This document shows, one piece after another, positions 35,401-53,795 of a stretch of 64,000 bases of DNA. Source of the stretch: Lineus longissimus. Lineage: Eukaryota > Nemertea > Pilidiophora > Heteronemertea > Lineidae. The translations under genes were made by a program, and so were the position numbers. Location: the NCBI RefSeq assembly GCF_910592395.1, contig NC_088312.1, positions 23,443,292-23,507,291 of the forward strand. The letters are read 5' to 3'. Numbering within the stretch: the first letter of the stretch is position 1; the number at the start of each line of letters is the position of its first letter. The notes beneath the pieces are model-generated. The model searched no databases and was not told the origin of the DNA. It saw nothing but the letters and a program-made list of their open reading frames with translations.

Positions 35401-38400
35401 TCTCCTCAAAGATAAACGGTATGTATCTCATCGAAAAAGTCAAGCTCGTCTGAATTGTGAAGGTGACTGTGTCAGACTAGGACGAGGAGGTTCTCAGCTT
35501 TGCGATGGTAAAACCTGGGAGTTTCTCTGACCTTTAGCTGAAAAACAATCACCAGAGGATACAGCAAAATAAAAAAATACCAGAGCCTTCTGCATGTTGT
35601 GATATCGCACACTCAGTTATGAACAAGTAGTGAATAAATGAGAGCTTCAAGAAGCCATCAATCAAAGTCCATCTGGAGTGTTTTATATTTGGCTGATGGA
35701 GAGCCATGTAGCAGTTGCCTAACAATCACTCCAGCCACAGGGTTTACCACAAGGACAGCCTCGGGTAATGTTTGGACACTAATCACAATAAATGGATGAG
35801 TAATGAATAAATGAGAGCTTGAACTAGCCATCAATCAAAGTCCATCTCCCTAAAGAGATTTGCTGCCAGCTTCATCAAAACAGATCAATAGAATCATGGC
35901 AATATTGACGTGATTACGGTCATCAAAGGATCTCAGGACACCTTATGCAAGTATCAATTCGTTTCTTGTACCCCCCCTCCTCAAGGGTAGTTAAGCTATC
36001 ACCACTAATCTTTGCCGATGCTTGAGTAGTATTTATTTTTCCTTTAGTGAAAATTTGGCGAAGCTGGAAAGAATAAGGATGCTAATGTGTCGATGTCTTG
36101 TCGAACATACAGCCTTACCCAGTAAAATTAGTTTGGTTACTTTATATAATGGTGATAACTGATATATTGTTGATGGGGATGTCTTGACGAAAGAAAAGTA
36201 GTATTGGTGAAAAAAGGGTGATGCTTGAGCCTTAAGATGTCGTTATAGGGTGATAAGGTGTCGTACCCTTGAGGAGGGGGGGGGGGGGGGGTACAAGACA
36301 CGAATTGATACTTGCATTAGTGGTCTTCAAACCTGTGGGGAGCAGATAAGACTAACATGAGAAATTAACCCTGTCCATGCACCAGACTTGTCAGAAATGG
36401 ACTGAATAGATTCTGTAGCCGTCACAGTAATCGGTTTGTTTCTTGGGCAGTCAGGGTGGCGCGGTAAAAGACCAATCAATTAACAGTGCCTAACACCTCT
36501 GCGGTAGTGGGTTCAACTCCTAGTCAGAGCATGTCTCTGTGATAGAGAGGGCGACTCTCTTTTCTCCAGGATCGCTGGTTTCCTCCTACATACATGTAAT
36601 ATTCCATCCAGTATTGTTTACAATGATATCCTAGTTGATGCTAAGCTCTCAAATGAGATAACATTATTTCCTTTCCAGTGGGAAGTTGTCGTTATTCCGT
36701 GAGATGCTCGCTGGTGGTGGTGCTGGTCTGTGCCAGATCAGCGTCACCACGCCGATGGAACTGTTAAAGATACAACTGCAAGATGCGGGACGAACAAAGA
36801 TTGTCCAGGAAGGTGAGTTGAATGCTGGTTTCCCAAGTTATTTAACTCTAACTTGACACATTGTGGTGCTTTTCTCTTGCCAGCCTTCTCCCTGTATTCT
36901 ACAGGACCTGCATGTAGTATGTGTGACCCATCACATTAGGCACAACGACAGATATGATTGTGGGAGCAGTATGGTCGCTTGTAACCTGTGCTATAAGAAC
37001 GTGTTGCCTCCATGTCATTTAAAATACAACTTACTGCCATACCTATAACAGTGTGGTGGGTCACATAGATCAGTTCTTGGACACCATAGAATGTTGAAGT
37101 AATGCTGAGTAGACTGCCTAACTTTGAAAGTGTAGCACTAAGAAAGTGATTCAAAAACGTCAGAAGTTCCAGGTTTGTCGGGTACGTCGGGAAGAAGGTT
37201 GGAGTCTTCTGTCACTAATTGCATTCTCAATGTGTTGAACGTGAGATGTTTGACATATTCTGTCAGAAATTGGAAACTTGGCTTGCTTTGGGTGCATTTA
37301 GAGAGCATTCTACTGGTAACATGGTGTTTGTTACAGAGTAAATACATCTTTCCTGCATTTGCATTTGAGAAGATACTAACAGCACTCTCCATGTACAGTG
37401 GTTAAGATCATATTGCAGGTGAACCACTCTTCCTGTCTGCCACAGATTTAGTGGGAGCAGTTTGTTTTCGCAGATTTTGCAAGTATCCAAGATTCACGAA
37501 AATAATAATCATGAAAAAATTTGTTTTTTTTAAATAAAAGAGGTGATTTTGTTATCATTATCCACAAAAGTGAACTAAAAGTCATAAAGATTTCATTTTT
37601 TTAGAAATTTTTGAAGAGTGCAAAAAATAAAAAGTTGTGACAATTTGTCTGTTTAATACGATATTGTGCATTGTTGGTGACGTTGCCTTCTGCTAATCAC
37701 CGGAGGGAAATCAAATAAACTGTTCAATCAATCACCTGTACAAGCTGATGAATAATGATTATGGTCTATCCTCTGTTCATACACACCTACATGTACTGTG
37801 GGTGATTATGACCAGGTTTAACATACCAGTATTGCATTTACAATATTACATTGCTGTCTGGAACATGGAGTTTTGGACTCTTGGGAAATCACAATGATAA
37901 AAGCAATAATGTCATTGATTTCTTGTAATATATACTAATATAGTATATACACCTGTTGTTGATTCCGTTCCTGTGGAGACTATATTATTCCGAGTCATTT
38001 CCCCAATTTATTGGTTTCATGAATAAACATGAAATAGGCTACAGTTGAGTTTGGTAATCAACAGCTGATTTGAAAAAGATGGTGTAGTATTTGAATAAAC
38101 TCTGTCGTTCTTATACAGCAGACACGGCAGCTGCAAGTTTGGTGGAAATTTTATGGACTGATATGAAATTTTGTTTACTGGGGGTAAAGACCCATCTCCA
38201 CATTAGCATTTCATGCTGCAATGTTACATGTCACACAAACACGAGGGCAAGTTTTATATTTTACACCACAGAACCCACAAAGGCCTTGTGCGTGATATGA
38301 GTAAAAATACTTAGTGGAGGTAGACGCGGTCTTGATGTTGGTGAAGTAACCAAGGGATGGTGTAAACAGGCACAAGGCACTTGAAGAATGGGTTGGGGGG

Positions 38401-41400
38401 GGGGGGGGGGTAGACGAGGTCTTGATGTTGGTGAAGTAACCAAGGGATGGTGTAAACAGGCACAAGGCACTTGAAGAATGGGGTGGGGGGGGGGGGGGTA
38501 GACGAGGTCTTGATGTTGGTGAAGTAACCAAGGGATGGTGTAAACAGGCACAAGGCACTTGAAGAATGGGGTGGGGGGGGGGGGTAGACGAGGTCTTGAT
38601 GTTGGTGAAGTAACCAAGGGATGGTGTAAACAGGCACAAGGCACTTGAAGAATGGGGTGGGGGGGGGGGGGGTAGACGAGGTCTTGATGTTGGTGAAGTA
38701 ACCAAGGGATGGTGTAGACAGGCACACAGCACTTGAAGAATGGGGTGGGGGGGGGGGTAGACGAGGTCTTGACATTGGTGAAGTAACCAAGGGATGGTGT
38801 AAACAGGCACAAGGCACTTGAAGAATGGGGTGGGGGGGGGGGGGTAGACGAGGTCTTGATGTTGGTGAAGTAACCAAGGGATGGTGTAAACAGGCACAAG
38901 GCACTTGAAGAATGGGGTGGGGGGGGGGTAGACGAGGTCTTGATGTTGGTGAAGTAACCAAGGGATGGTGTAGACAGGCACACAGCACTTGAAGAATGGG
39001 GTGGGGGGGGGGGGGTAGACGAGGTCTTGACATTGGTGAAGTAACCAAGGGATGGTGTAAACAGGCACAAGGCACTTGAAGAATGGGGTGGGGGGGGGGG
39101 GGGGGTTGATTCTCTATTCCTATTCTTACTGGCATACTACCTGTAGTGTCTCACCATTGTGATGTAAAACCTCTCTAAAATTGATTTAAATAACTTTGCT
39201 TTTAACTTTAACTCAAAAAAACCTGGCATAATGGTCATAATGGCCACGGGATGGATTATGTACATAAGGTAGGCAGCCGTTCCAGTGGTCAATCTAGCAT
39301 GGTTCCTTTGACTTTGTACAGTTTGCAATAAAAAGTGGCGCTTCCATGGCTTGAAATAAGGAGTTCACAGGCAGTAGTACCCTGTATACTTACTAGTGTT
39401 TGAAAAAGACAAATAAGACGAGATTGAGTAAATTTAAAATCTGACTGTGTCAGATATTTGGTCAGTTTACTCACAATTTGCAATTTGCCTTTTTGTGAGT
39501 GCTCACTGAAGTACATACATGTCTGTATGTCGTAAGTCGGCCTTACAATGCTGATGCTGAGTGATTGCCTGCTCTCCTCATCTATTCAAACCCTGATGAA
39601 ACAGATTGTAAAAGGACAGTGGGAAGTGTAGCTTGTAATCAAATAGTAATATAGCCTGAGGCTGTATGGAGAAAGCAACTCATGTAAAGTTGTAATGAGC
39701 TCAGGGTTGATGTAACAACATGCATCATGGAAATTGAACAATACATTGTGATCACTTGACAATCTGTGTTTAACTTGAATTATGCATTATCTGAATGTGT
39801 CTCTGATCGATCGTACACTTGCCACATGTGCATTTGTAACCGATAGTTTTGATGCCACGTTCTACCACTCCCTTTTTCAATCTCATGTTAGCAGCTGTTA
39901 CATTTCATACTGTTTTTTATATTCAGTTGAGTTGTTTATTGCTGTTTGAGTTGTGGCTTTAGCTTTGAACCAGAATGCACATAGATCTATAAAAAAGTAA
40001 ACATCAAGTTCAGAATTGATCTTGTACATTGTTTAGATTCTAACACACAGTTAACCCCTGTGCCAAATCACTTGACCATGTCAACTGTTTCTGCTCCATG
40101 AAAATCTTGGGCAGAAAACGAAAAAAAGGTTTGGGATGAGATCCTTAGTTTTGAGGAATTGAGTGGCATTATGCTGTGTTAGCGAGGTCATTCATACCCC
40201 ATACTCTTATGTTCTATAACACACGAAGGATGATCTTTTCCCTGGAACAATGTAAATTTCTGAAGATAAGATCTGTGAGATTAACTTATTTCTTCAAGTT
40301 AAATTCTTCTTCTGATTCAATGGCAATAGCAGTGAGTTGTCGTGTTTCTAACTAAAAACACTTGGTTATGGGTGGGCAGATATTACGTCAGCCCATAGCC
40401 TTAGAATCACCACACTCAACAATAGTGAATGGTGATGTTTTATCCATTGAGTTTTCATTGTTTATTACGGCTTCCAATAACTTGTATAGCTTCATTTTGA
40501 ATTCTTCCTTCTGCACACTCAGGGTGACGTCAGTGTTCGTGTTTCCCTACATCTGTTTCAGTTGGGTGTATTTTCGCACATTGTTTGGAAAGTCAACATC
40601 CTTTAAATGAACACCCTGTATCAATGTATGTCCTTAACATTTTAAGAGAAAGAAACCAAATTTTGATTAATGTCAACCTGAAAATATTTGCGTGCCTTTC
40701 ATTTTCACGTCTTTCGCATTCACAGAAACATCGAAAAAAAAGCGTAAAAGAAAATCACAAAATTGCAGCAAATTAAACATGTCCAAGTTTGCTGTATTGC
40801 GCTCATGGCCTGTTGCACTTTGATTGCTGCGCCACCTTCAGTAGCATGTTTGTACTAGACGTAGTCAATGTAGCAGACTGTGTGCTAGTTGTGTTCGTCC
40901 GTTTGACGTGATTCCAGTTCTACCAAATGTAGTCTTAGGTTATTCTGAAAGAGAGACTTCTCATAGTCAGACGGGCAGGAGCATAGATAGGTCAGATTAC
41001 TTCACACAATTAAATTGTAAATAACTTTCATCTTTATATATCTATTTTTAAGCAGTGAAGTTTTTGTGCTGCCTGAGAATGTCCTCAGAAGTAATTGACT
41101 GTAAGTTAACGAAGCTGTGTTGTATGTTGCAGGTCCTGTTGTTGTCACTACAGCCAAAGTGGCCGGGCCAGCCAACACGAGGAGCTATACAGCATCTGCA
41201 GTCATCAGCGTGGGACCAAAGCGACTCTCGGCAACACAGATTGCCCTCACCTTGATCAAGGAGAAGGGCATATTTGGCCTGTATAAAGGTTGTGGTGCGA
41301 CTTTCTTGAGGGATGTCACATTCTCAGCCATATACTTTCCACTCTTTGCCAATCTGAATGCTATGGTAAGTCGGGTCTGAAATGTTTTCTCCGCAATCGC

Positions 41401-43156
41401 TACATGTAATGGCTTTTTTTGACGCCATGTGCTGTGGTTCTTAAAACTTGGTTGAATATCTTTTGGTTTGATAGGCGAGTCTGTAGTAGGAGCTGCTGCT
41501 CAGACCGTCAAATTAAAAACCCAAACCTGTGTTTCTGAGAGAAGAAATGGATAGGTCCAGGGTATCTGATCCTGCTGGTTCTTCATGCTTGTCAAACAAA
41601 CAAGTCCATGAGTTTGTAATCTGCATTCATTTCAAAGTTCTGAAGTATGAATCTCCAGAGCGTCCTCATTCCCTCACCTGTTCGAACAGAGCTGTCTGCT
41701 AAGGCAGTTCATAAGTTATATTCATCACCCAATGATGTGTATCAATCACACTGTGTGATAACTTCTTCATTCAGAATCTTGGCAGTCGCTCCATGAGTAA
41801 TGCACATCCCTCTTTATACTTTCAGGGCAAGAGACGTAAAGGCAGTGATCAGGCGGTGTTCTATCATTCCTTCTTCTCCGGTTGTTTCGCTGGTTGTGTG
41901 GCCTCGTTCTCAGTCAATCCATTCGATGGTGAGTTCATGAATACTCATCATCTACTGAAGTCTGTCTCCTCAATCACGATATTACTAGCTCTATAGACCG
42001 TATTGGACAATTTGTCCTGTAGGAGGAAACCAGTGCTGTTGAAGAGATTCACCATCTCGTTCACATGAGTGTACCAGGAATCAAGCCTCCACTCTGAGGT
42101 GACTGGCCTCCACTCTGAGGTGACTGGCCTCCACTCTGAGGTGACTGGCCTCCACTCTGAGATGACTGGCCTCCACTCTGAGATGACTGGCCTCCACTCT
42201 GAGGTGACTGGCCTCCACTCTGAGGTGACTGGCCTCCACTCTGAGATGACTGGCCTCCACTCTGAGGTGACTGGCCTCCACTCTGAGGTGACTGGCCTCC
42301 ACTCTGAGGTGACTGGCCTCCACTCTGAGGTGACTGGCCTCCACTCTGAGGTGACTGGCCTCCACTCTGAGATGACTGGCCTCCACTCTGAGGTGACTGG
42401 CCTCCACTCTGAGATGACTGGCCTCCACTCTGAGGTGACTGGCCTCCACTCTGAGGTGACTGGCCTCCACTCTGAGATGACTGGCCTCCACTCTGAGGTG
42501 ACTGGCCTCCACTCTGAGGTGACTGGCCTCCATGTTTCCACTGCATCAAACAACCCTATCAAAGCTATTTCTTTCTGCAAGATTTGAAAATGTAATCTAC
42601 CTTTACAATAGCCCAAATGTTGTAAAAAAATGTCACAAGCAAAGTTGTTCAAATGTTCAACTGTAACAACAAGCTCAATAGAAAGTATGACTTTAAAAAT
42701 CCCTAATTGATTTGCATTGCAGTTGTGAAGACGAGACTTCAGGTGCTGAATGTCGCCGCGGGTGAGATCAACTACACAGGCATTCTCGACTGTTTCAGGT
42801 AATAAGCAACACTTGTGCTCTAATCAAAACATTTTTTTTGGAACTAATACCTCGAGAGTCAGCCAGCCATCCGCCGTTGACTCTGTGGCCGGCTGACTGT
42901 AGAGTGGAATTGATTAGACAAACAAAGACCTCTTGGATCACGTGACTTCGCACAATCCGTGTGGCAAGAATCTGGTCATCGATTTCTAACTTTCTGCTTC
43001 TTTCTTTGCAGCAAAACATACAATTTGGAAGGAATCTCCGCTTTCTTCAAAGGTGCTGCGTGTCGAATCATGGTGATTGCCCCTCTCTTTGGCATCGCAC
43101 AAACTGTCTATTACTTAGGGGTGGCAGAGTTCCTCCTGGGCATGGAGAAGCCCTGA
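29419..43156 (+). CDS. SLC25A22: Mitochondrial glutamate carrier (SLC25A22/SLC25A18 type)
   Basis: Nine exons: 29419-29435, 29735-29869, 30173-30228, 35328-35418, 36679-36812, 41133-41365, 41826-41928, 42723-42798, 43012-43156. All have GT/AG borders and the phases close into 329 codons plus TGA (human SLC25A22 is 323 aa). Exon 1 supplies only MDSNF plus two bases, so the start is set by splice phase. The three carrier signature repeats are present: PIDLVK (27-32), PMELLK (125-130) and PFDVVK (254-259). [42 protein letters not shown] and [14 protein letters not shown] are specific to the glutamate/H+ symporters GC1/GC2 of the inner membrane. The gene predates or cannot be assigned to the vertebrate SLC25A18/SLC25A22 split; the symbol marks the pair. 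Neighbouring genes match the SLC25A18 locus. Confidence 0.95.
30229..35327. other. SLC25A22/18 intron 3 (5.1 kb)
   Basis: This long intron separates the exons ending MYRG and beginning GSGVN. I see no repeat array, RNA gene or recognisable mobile element in it. The short ORFs have no protein-like continuity or splice partners. Confidence 0.5.
35946..36316. mobile_element. MITE with TTA target duplication (Harbinger-like)
   Basis: The terminal inverted repeats start TGCAAGTATCAATTCG at 35946 and end CGAATTGATACTTGCA at 36316. Homology continues inward through a C-run/G-run and ctcctcaagggta for about 60-70 bp on each side. TTA flanks both ends exactly (35943-35945 and 36317-36319). A TWA duplication and short non-coding internal sequence fit PIF/Harbinger MITEs, though some other MITE groups also use TTA. 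It lies in SLC25A22/18 intron 4 and has no transposase. Confidence 0.8.
36453..36600 (+). mobile_element. tRNA-derived SINE
   Basis: An A-box-like GGTGGCGCGGTAAAAGACC is followed about 55 bp later by a B box GGTTCAACTCC (36510-36520). A typical SINE body follows (gatagagagggcgactctc). It lies 363 bp after the MITE starts to be flanked, in the same intron 4 (35419-36678). The 3' end is not precise and no target duplication was found. Confidence 0.6.
36813..41132. other. SLC25A22/18 intron 5 (4.3 kb)
   Basis: Apart from the G-rich ~87-bp minisatellite at 38321-39107 I see no gene or element. The sequence is AT-rich, with several short ORFs that have no splice partners. Confidence 0.5.
38321..39107. 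repeat. ~87-bp minisatellite with poly-G tracts, nine copies
   Basis: Each unit runs from tagacgaggtcttgatg (or ...ttgacattg) through ccaagggatggtgtaaacagg and gaatggggt into a run of about 9 to 18 G. Run length varies from copy to copy while the rest is nearly constant. The minus strand is open in three frames because proline-rich translations of the C-runs lack stops. It is intronic. Confidence 0.95.
42086..42532. repeat. 21-bp minisatellite, about 21 copies
   Basis: The unit is cctccactctgaggtgactgg with g/a variation (gaggtg or gagatg), in SLC25A22/18 intron 7 (41929-42722). The unit is a multiple of three and open in several frames on both strands, so the ORFs here are by-products. Confidence 0.95.
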
Positions 43157-45500
43157 ACATTGTGGACAGCAAACCTGTGATTGGGCACGAGTTTAGACTC
43201 AGTAGTTGCATTTATTAACCTAATAATATTGTAAAGAAACCTGGATAAAGCTATTGTTCTTGCCAACTAAGTCACAGCAATCAATGTGTGCAAATGGCTA
43301 GGATGCATATTGATATTATGTTTGAGACACCATTTTTAGATTTAGATGATTTTTGAGTTTGGATTACTTGCTATTTTTTTTCAACATGGGATAACATTTC
43401 AAAAATGCCAAAAATCGACAACATTCATTTTTTCCCAGTTTAGCTTTGTCCAGGTTGATTATTCCATCAACTTTGAAATATCAATATTGTGCCATATCTT
43501 TGTGTATTGGCTTATCTCAATCAAACACTGTTTATTACTTTCATTTTTGCTAGAATCATTTTCTCGCATTTTTCAGAATGCAAGGTGTGGTTGTGAATCT
43601 AACTGTGGGCTTCATCTTTTAATGATTCGCTCATGGTTTCAAGCAATATGGGTCACTGACCATCTTCGTAGCCAGAATGATATTCTTGTGTTTTGATAAA
43701 AACTGAAACAATATTTCAATGTGGAATTTCTCAAAGGGGCACAGAAATAGTACTTCTTTGAGAGAGTATGGAGAGATGCATGTGTTCTTATGTGATCCAA
43801 CATCGCCTGTCCTGTTCCTGTGAAGAGAAAGGTTCTGAGAGACGGAGGCTTGTCACGACATCAGTTATCAAAAGATGCCGGGATTTCAAGAGGAACATGA
43901 CAGGTGTCTGTGGATCACCAGCAAATGTTATGAGTGCTACTTATTTTGGTTTTGATGAATTGTTTGAAGGTGCTTTATTTGTCTCATTTATTAAACCATT
44001 TAGTTCATCACCAATCCATAATAGCTAGTCTATTATTACTATTTGCTTCCTGAAGATCTTGGAGATTTCGTTACTGTACAATCTCCATCACCAATCTGTC
44101 TCCTAATGGTTTATATAGTCACAGCGAGGCTGAGATCAGTTTGGATTCAGAACCTTCATAAATGGTGTATTTCGACCTCGCCTAGACATTTCCTATGGAA
44201 AAAAATGAGGTTCCGCTAGTTGGGGGAATGAATATGTGCTCCTTGTTGCTTATTGCAATCATTATTGTAAATGTTGTTATTGAGGTGTGTAGGACGATAT
44301 CAAAGGCTGTCAGGAAAGATTGCTTTCTCATTTCAACAACGACTAGAACATTTCTTTGTTCATGAAGAACTCATCCCGTAATTTATCATACCCAAAAAGA
44401 TAATCTATATATACGTGTATATTGAAACTGATGGTAACTTTTTAAGATGCCAGAAAAAAGCTTTTTGTTGAAGGGGGCCTTTAGGCAAGAGCTACGGAGT
44501 CTAATTGGGAGATTAATGAGTAATTACACATTTAGAAGACCGGGTCATGTTCGATTCTCCCCGTTGTGTTATGAGAGGGCAATCTAATTTCTACGGTCGG
44601 CTGATTCATTATTGTTTAGATTTGTTTAGATGATATTTAGTTTTGAAATTAGTGCTATGATGATAGGTTTTAGATGCTAGTATTGCTACACTGTGTATGG
44701 GAAGGATGTTGACATTTCCTCGGGCCTACTTTGGAACACTTTAAGCTACTCTGTATAAAGTCAGCTATTGCTAGAAAAACACTCATGTCAGCTCATCTCA
44801 TGTCAAATGACGTGGCTTTAAATTGCTAAACATTGATTACTTGGTTGCTGCAAGGTGGCCCAGGGAGGTGTGTAATATAACAGTGGAACATATCATAGTG
44901 AAGTGGTTAGACAGTTTTCAATTTGTATTTAAAGCAAGTGTTGTCAATCAGACGGCTGTTAAGAGATCAAACTTTTTTGTGATTTCAATCTACAATCATA
45001 TTTGCTGTTTGATAGAGTTGAGGTTTTGAGGCGTGCCATTAATTTATTCATGTAAATAGAAGGCAGACGTGGATGTTGGTTGTTGGAGTGTTCTAAGTGT
45101 ACTTATATCATCAGACTCATCTTTCTTTTGCGGATAGATGCAATGTACATCCCGGGCACCGAGCGTTGTTTAGAAATTTTGACATGACCAGGTCACTATG
45201 TAAGTGCTCAAAGGGAGATGTCTCATGCCTTGTCTCCAAAGATTGAAAGTTTGACATGACAAGGTCTAAGCCTCTCATGGTAGGAGACTATAATATTGGT
45301 TGTGAAAGATAGGAAATATACATGTTAGTTGCAGTTTGTGTTGTAGATTTCATTGTGTACTCAGTGAAACTATATTGGTGAGACCATAACAATGACTCTG
45401 TGTTACCTCGGTCTCGTTGGTTGATGTTTTCACGGTGGTGATTCAAATTGATATACCGATTATCTCCAGCCACAAAGTGTTCAAGTATGCTAGTCTATTG
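43157..45500. other. Glutamate carrier 3' flank, probable 3' UTR
   Basis: No gene is seen. An ATTAAA at 43990-43995 is one candidate polyadenylation signal. A faint tRNA-like or SINE remnant (gggtcatgttcgattctcc) occurs near 44541. The rest is AT-rich without recognisable elements. Confidence 0.35.
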
Positions 45501-46108
45501 TGGCCCGTAACCTGTATATCATTTGAGTCACCACTCTGGTTTCATACAGCAGTCATGGCCCGTAACCTGTATATCATTTGAGTCACCACTCTGGTTTCAT
45601 ACAGCAGTCACGGCCCGTAACCTGTATATCATTTGAGTCACCACTCTGGTTTCATACAGCAGTCACGGCCCGTAACCTGTATATCATTTGAGTCACCACT
45701 CTGGTTTCATACAGCAGTCACGGCCCGTAACCTGTATATCATTTGAGTCACCACTCTGGTTTCATACAGCAGTCACGGCCCGTAACCTGTATATCATTTG
45801 AGTCACCACTCTGGTTTCATACAGCAGTCGCGGCCCGTAACCTGTATATCATTTGAGTCACCACTCTGGTTTCATACAGCAGTCACGGCCCGTAACCTGT
45901 ATATCATTTGAGTCACCACTCTGGTTTCATTCAGCAGTCATGGCCCGTAACCTGTATATCATTTGAGTCACCACTCTGGTTTCATTCAGCAGTCATGGCC
46001 CGTAACCTGTATATCATTTTGGGTCACCACTCTGGTTTTATTCGGCAGTCGTGGCCCGTAACCTGTATATCATTTTGAGTCACCACTCTGGTTTTATTCG
46101 GCAGTCAT
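45501..46108. repeat. 55-bp minisatellite, 11 copies
   Basis: The unit starts tggcccgtaacctgtatatc, continues atttgagtcaccactctgg and ends cagcagtca. Copies begin at 45501 and every 55 bp after. The last two or three are more divergent (ttttgggtc, ttattcggcag), marking the older edge. It lies between the convergent carrier and V-ATPase genes. An AATAAA at 46140-46145 follows directly and could be the distal polyadenylation site of the carrier gene. Confidence 0.95.
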
Positions 46109-47690
46109 GTGTTGCAGACGTGATGCAACGTACATAGTAAATAAAGAATTTAAAAGTAAACAATTTGTTTGTTTTGTGACTTGTAATTGAAGGTGGAGAA
46201 TGATCTCTCTTTGCTCACAGCCTTATCCCTTGCTGGGCCCAGTTCATCTGACTTGGACGTTATTGTCCTTGCTATGAAGTTCTTGGGCGCACATTGTGAC
46301 TGATGAAAAAATACCGCGTAATCTGAATCTTTGATTCAAATACCAAAATGGCGGAGATTTTGCCTTGATTTGACCATGAAGTTGTCTGAGATTTCAAAAT
46401 TCGAAAATAGTTGGCTCCTGTCTTGAGGGCGACATACTTTACGTACTTGAACCCGTTACTCCAAGTGGAGCATAGGTCAACAACAAGACTTGCACTTCCT
46501 CCCGCCCTGGGCAAATCTCTCAACTTTGGTCAAGTTGATCCAAATCATCCTTGCCTCCTGTCTGGTCACCATCTGCCTTGCGGGTTCTTCCTGTCTTGAG
46601 GGTACCCTTTATCGACCTTTTGGCAATGTTTAGAGAGATCTCTGTCTTGATGGAACCAGAGTTGCCAAGGAGTAACTACCTGCATGGTGCCAAAGATGTA
46701 CGTGTGCCAAGGTTCCTCCGATCCACGCTCATTGTGACCAAAGTTGTCTTAGAATTGTCTACAGATGTGAACAATCTGGTAATTGGTAACCAGGACATCC
46801 AAACAAGGGAATTGTTAAGACTGATTCTCCTGTACTCTGGAGACAACAATACGAAGCAAGGACGTTTTGTCTGCCAATGTGGACCGAGGATATGATCTCC
46901 CCAACATTTCACAACGGGCGAATACATGCAGCTCCAATACAGTGGTACAGCACTGTAAGTAAAACTAAAAGAAGCAAGATTACACCATCCAGTAATCTAA
47001 ATCTCCACAAACGAGGACGTCCTGATGAAGAACAACCACAAAACAATGATGTAGATTTAAACAGAATTTTATTCGTACAGCGACAGTTTGACAGGTTGGG
47101 AGGTGTAATATTCTCATCTACGACCAGAACTAGACGCAAAGGTGGATGTACAAATCCTTGCCCTGATAGAAGTTTGGATTTTCAACTATTCCTACTGAAA
47201 GATGGTGGAATAATTTTGCATGCATTTTAAACCTATTTACCTCATTGAGTTTTTTGTGGGGAAAGAGATCTCCACTTCCCCAATGCCCCATCAAGTAAAC
47301 CCTCTTCCCCTGCATGCTCCCCCAACCAACATGCTAACATGACTTAGAACACACACTGATCAAATCTGCCTGAACACCAGACAGTCTAGATAATCCTAGC
47401 CACAGCCATCCAAAGCCTCCAGATTCTGGGAAAGCGGCATCAATTCGTTACATACCTAGATATGACCAATAGGTCAAAAGATGACACAATTCCCACCCCT
47501 CTCTCAAGAGACAGGCCGGATTTCTACATTTCTACACTCTACTCATATAGACAAAATATACACATCAATAATTTATAATTAACATCCAGGAACGAAACCA
47601 ATAATGATCATTTGATGTCAGCCCTGCAGTGCAGACAGCAGCCTTGCTTCTTCTCAGTCACATTGGACTTTCAACTCAATTGTATTCCAC
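46109..47690. other. Intergenic or 3' UTR sequence between convergent genes
   Basis: No gene is supported. The plus strand has a 114-codon ORF (46551-46895) and a 117-codon ORF (46877-47230) without recognisable domains or splice context. A minus-strand AATAAA (plus tttatt at 47068-47073) lies about 1 kb beyond the V-ATPase stop and could end its 3' UTR. Confidence 0.35.
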
Positions 47691-47696
47691 CACAAA

Positions 47697-47855
47697 CTTC
47701 CTTCAACTGTTAGGAACTGCAGCTCTCTGTTATCTTTCAAGGGACAACTCAAACATTTGCTTTTTAAAGAGGCCTATCAAGCGCTTTGAGCGGCCAGTTA
47801 ATGGTTGGATACTGCGCTATATAAGACTCGTATTATTATTATTATTATTATTATG
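47697..47855 (+). mobile_element. 3' end of a non-LTR retrotransposon (CR1/L2-like)
   Basis: From 47697 the frame reads LPSTVRNCSSLLSFKGQL, then KHLLFKEAYQAL and TGA (47787-47789). This is the characteristic C-terminal end of reverse-transcriptase ORF2 in CR1/L2-type LINEs. It is followed by the usual short 3' tail gcgctatataag and an (ATT)n run (about 47831-47853). It is severely 5'-truncated, so dead. It lies about 240 bp beyond the V-ATPase stop, possibly in its 3' UTR in antisense. Confidence 0.8.
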
Positions 47856-48094
47856 ACCACAAAATAACAGCACATTTACTTGTAATAATAAGAATGTTTC
47901 AGTTGGGAATCATATAGCTTATATTCAGGTCTTACATGTACATGTACTGTGACACAGTTCATCCAAGTCTTAGGCATACACATGTTGACGGTACATATCC
48001 AGAAAGACATTCAAACTCTATGCCAGACCACAGCAGCTGCAGGTTCTATGACAAAGGAATGATTTGTTCTTTAGGTAGGTACACCAGGAGGATT

Positions 48095-53795
<5,701 letters not shown>

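Noticed and set aside
38211-39135. Three overlapping proline-rich minus-strand ORFs
   Set aside because: Translations of C-runs in the ~87-bp repeat, all three frames open at once; located in the carrier-gene intron.
42061-42652. Repeat-protein ORFs ([14 protein letters not shown] types)
   Set aside because: By-products of the 21-bp minisatellite in intron 7 of the carrier gene.
42857-42899. Short inverted repeat gtcagccagcca / tggccggctgac
   Set aside because: Only about 12 bp arms with a mismatch; expected by chance in a window this size.
46551-47230. Two plus-strand ORFs of 114 and 117 codons
   Set aside because: No recognisable domain or splice context; they lie in the tail-to-tail spacer and overlap minus-strand ORFs of similar size.
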